This document shows, one piece after another, positions 6,742 through 7,582 of a stretch of DNA of 7,582 bases; within the stretch, counting starts at the first letter, position 1, and every line of letters starts with the position of its first letter. The notes below the pieces were generated by a model. The model was not told the DNA's origin. It searched no databases and worked only from the letters and a program-made list of their open reading frames with translations. The position numbers were made by a program, and so were the translations under genes. This stretch comes from CAVSWN01 sp046728115 (lineage in GTDB: Bacteria > Acidobacteriota > Vicinamibacteria > Vicinamibacterales > CAVVIG01). The stretch spans positions 1 through 7,582 of the forward strand of contig JBKPDW010000454.1 in NCBI GenBank assembly GCA_046728115.1, read 5' to 3'.

Positions 6742-7582
6742 ATGGGCAAGAAAGTAAGTCGCCGTGATTTCGCACGAACGACAGTGGCGGCGGGTGCAGC
6801 GGTCGTGGCGCTCCCGACCTCGGTTCTGGGCAAGACGGCAGCTGCCGCGGCGGCGACGATCACGCCTGCGGCAGCCGCGGGTGCTGCGGCCGCGGCCACG
6901 GCGGCTGTGGCGCCCCGCAAGCGTATCACCATGCCGATCGAGGTGGAGTACGGCGGCCGGATGGCGTGGGGCCGGGATCTGACGCTGCAGGACACGCTGA
7001 CGCCGGCGGGTCAGCCGACGCCGAATTATCCGGGAGGCTGGAAGGAAGGCACGACGATTCCGTCGGAGTACTACGTCGATCCGGCGCACTACGCCCGCGA
7101 CGAGAAATTCCTCGCCGAGCATTTCTGGTTCATGGTCGACCACCACAGCCGGATCCCGAACCCGGGCGACTACTTCGTGTTCGAGTACGGGCGCGGCACG
7201 AGCGTCATCGTGCTTCGGGACAAAGCGAATGAGGTGAGGGCCTTCCACAATGTCTGCCGGCACCGCGGGTCGCGGCTCTGTCAGCACGGCACCGAGGGTC
7301 AGCGGCCCACCGAAGCGAAAGTCGATGCGAAGCCTATCGACCCGGCGCTGTCGGTCGTGCAGCTCGGCCCCAGCGGCAACTCGCCCGTGTTCCGCTGCGT
7401 CTACCACGCGTGGACCTACGATCTGACCGGAAAGTTGATCTCGTATCCGAAAGGGATGCCGGACGGCTTCGACGCGTCGCAGCACGGTCTGCACCCGGCC
7501 CACGTCAACGTCGTGAACGGGTGGATCTGGGTGAGCCTGGCTACCGGCGACGCGCCCGATTTCGAGCCGTGGGTCCGCAACT
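6742..7582 (+). CDS. Tat-exported Rieske non-haem iron oxygenase, alpha-subunit type (3' end outside window)
   Basis: 280 residues are visible and the frame is open to the window end. It begins MGKKVSRRDFARTTVAAG, a twin-arginine signal with hydrophobic core to residue 29, followed by an alanine-rich stretch (residues 33-57). From about residue 100 it matches ring-hydroxylating oxygenase alpha subunits: IPSEYYVDPAHY, then the [2Fe-2S] Rieske ligands as C172-R-H174 (NVCRHRGSRLC) and C219-V-Y-H222 (CVYHAWTYDLTGKL). Ligand pairs of this kind carry electrons to a mononuclear iron in the C-terminal domain, which lies beyond the window, so its 2-His-1-Asp site cannot be checked. 44 residues separate H174 from C219, against roughly 17-20 in usual members, so an insertion sits in the cluster-binding domain. 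Relatives hydroxylate aromatic rings or remove N- and O-methyl groups (glycine betaine, stachydrine, vanillate). The nearby sarcosine-oxidase-like gene favours amine demethylation, as inference. Export of such an enzyme is unusual. Confidence 0.92.
   Translation, partial: MGKKVSRRDFARTTVAAGAAVVALPTSVLGKTAAAAAATITPAAAAGAAAAATAAVAPRKRITMPIEVEYGGRMAWGRDLTLQDTLTPAGQPTPNYPGGWKEGTTIPSEYYVDPAHYARDEKFLAEHFWFMVDHHSRIPNPGDYFVFEYGRGTSVIVLRDKANEVRAFHNVCRHRGSRLCQHGTEGQRPTEAKVDAKPIDPALSVVQLGPSGNSPVFRCVYHAWTYDLTGKLISYPKGMPDGFDASQHGLHPAHVNVVNGWIWVSLATGDAPDFEPWVRN
6838..6912 (+). repeat. Alanine-rich low-complexity segment in the Rieske N-terminus
   Basis: Residues 33-57 of the oxygenase contain 18 alanines in 25 positions, encoded by GCG/GCC/GCA/GCT in mixed order, interrupted by T, I, P, G and V. 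It lies directly after the Tat hydrophobic core. It may be an extended signal region, a flexible tether between signal and enzyme, or a tract grown by slippage in GC-rich DNA. Mixed synonymous codons argue against very recent expansion. Confidence 0.7.

Noticed and set aside
6641..6757. 38-codon open frame starting ATGACA in the leader and overlapping the Rieske start
   Set aside because: It has no ribosome binding site, its composition shows no domain or signal, and its end lies in the real Rieske gene. A leader peptide cannot be excluded, but nothing supports it.
1..7582. Mobile elements, CRISPR arrays, tRNA or rRNA genes
   Set aside because: No transposase motifs, terminal repeats, regularly spaced repeats or RNA gene signatures were seen on either strand. 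The window is explained by five protein genes.

Overview
The window is one dense, single-strand stretch of GC-rich bacterial DNA (by eye about 60-65% GC). All five recognisable genes read left to right on the + strand with short or overlapping junctions. Two of them are very large outer-membrane receptors of the Oar-like type, with a carboxypeptidase-regulatory-like N-terminal domain, a plug and a TonB-dependent barrel. This type is strongly expanded in Acidobacteriota. Together with the base composition and the Tat-exported redox enzymes, it points to a soil acidobacterium, perhaps of the Vicinamibacteria kind. That placement is inference; the window contains no rRNA or other marker gene.

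Layout: 1-1356 is the C-terminal part of a first TonB-dependent receptor, which begins upstream. 1362-1796 encodes a small exported mono-haem cytochrome c whose true start is uncertain: a good ribosome binding site and ATG at 1408 sit one base out of frame. 1793-3088 overlaps it by the four bases ATGA and encodes a Tat-exported FAD-dependent amine oxidoreductase of the monomeric sarcosine oxidase / N-methyltryptophan oxidase type. 3134-6616 is a complete second TonB-dependent receptor of 1160 residues. 6617-6741 is an intergenic stretch with a small hairpin. 6742 to the end is the N-terminal 280 residues of a Rieske-type non-haem iron oxygenase that also carries a Tat signal. It runs off the window before its catalytic iron site.

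Read as a unit, the locus looks like a cell-envelope catabolic module. Receptors would bring a substrate across the outer membrane, and oxidative enzymes placed outside the cytoplasm would act on it, with a cytochrome c as a likely electron carrier. The flavoenzyme keeps the residues that in monomeric sarcosine oxidase hold the substrate carboxylate and the covalent flavin cysteine. By ungapped local alignment from memory, however, it has alanine where the oxygen-activating lysine should be. That fits a dehydrogenase passing electrons to the cytochrome encoded just upstream rather than an H2O2-making oxidase. A Rieske oxygenase beside a sarcosine-oxidase-like enzyme recalls stepwise N-demethylation of betaine-type compounds, but those known systems are cytoplasmic. 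The exported version proposed here, its substrate and its electron supply are inference.
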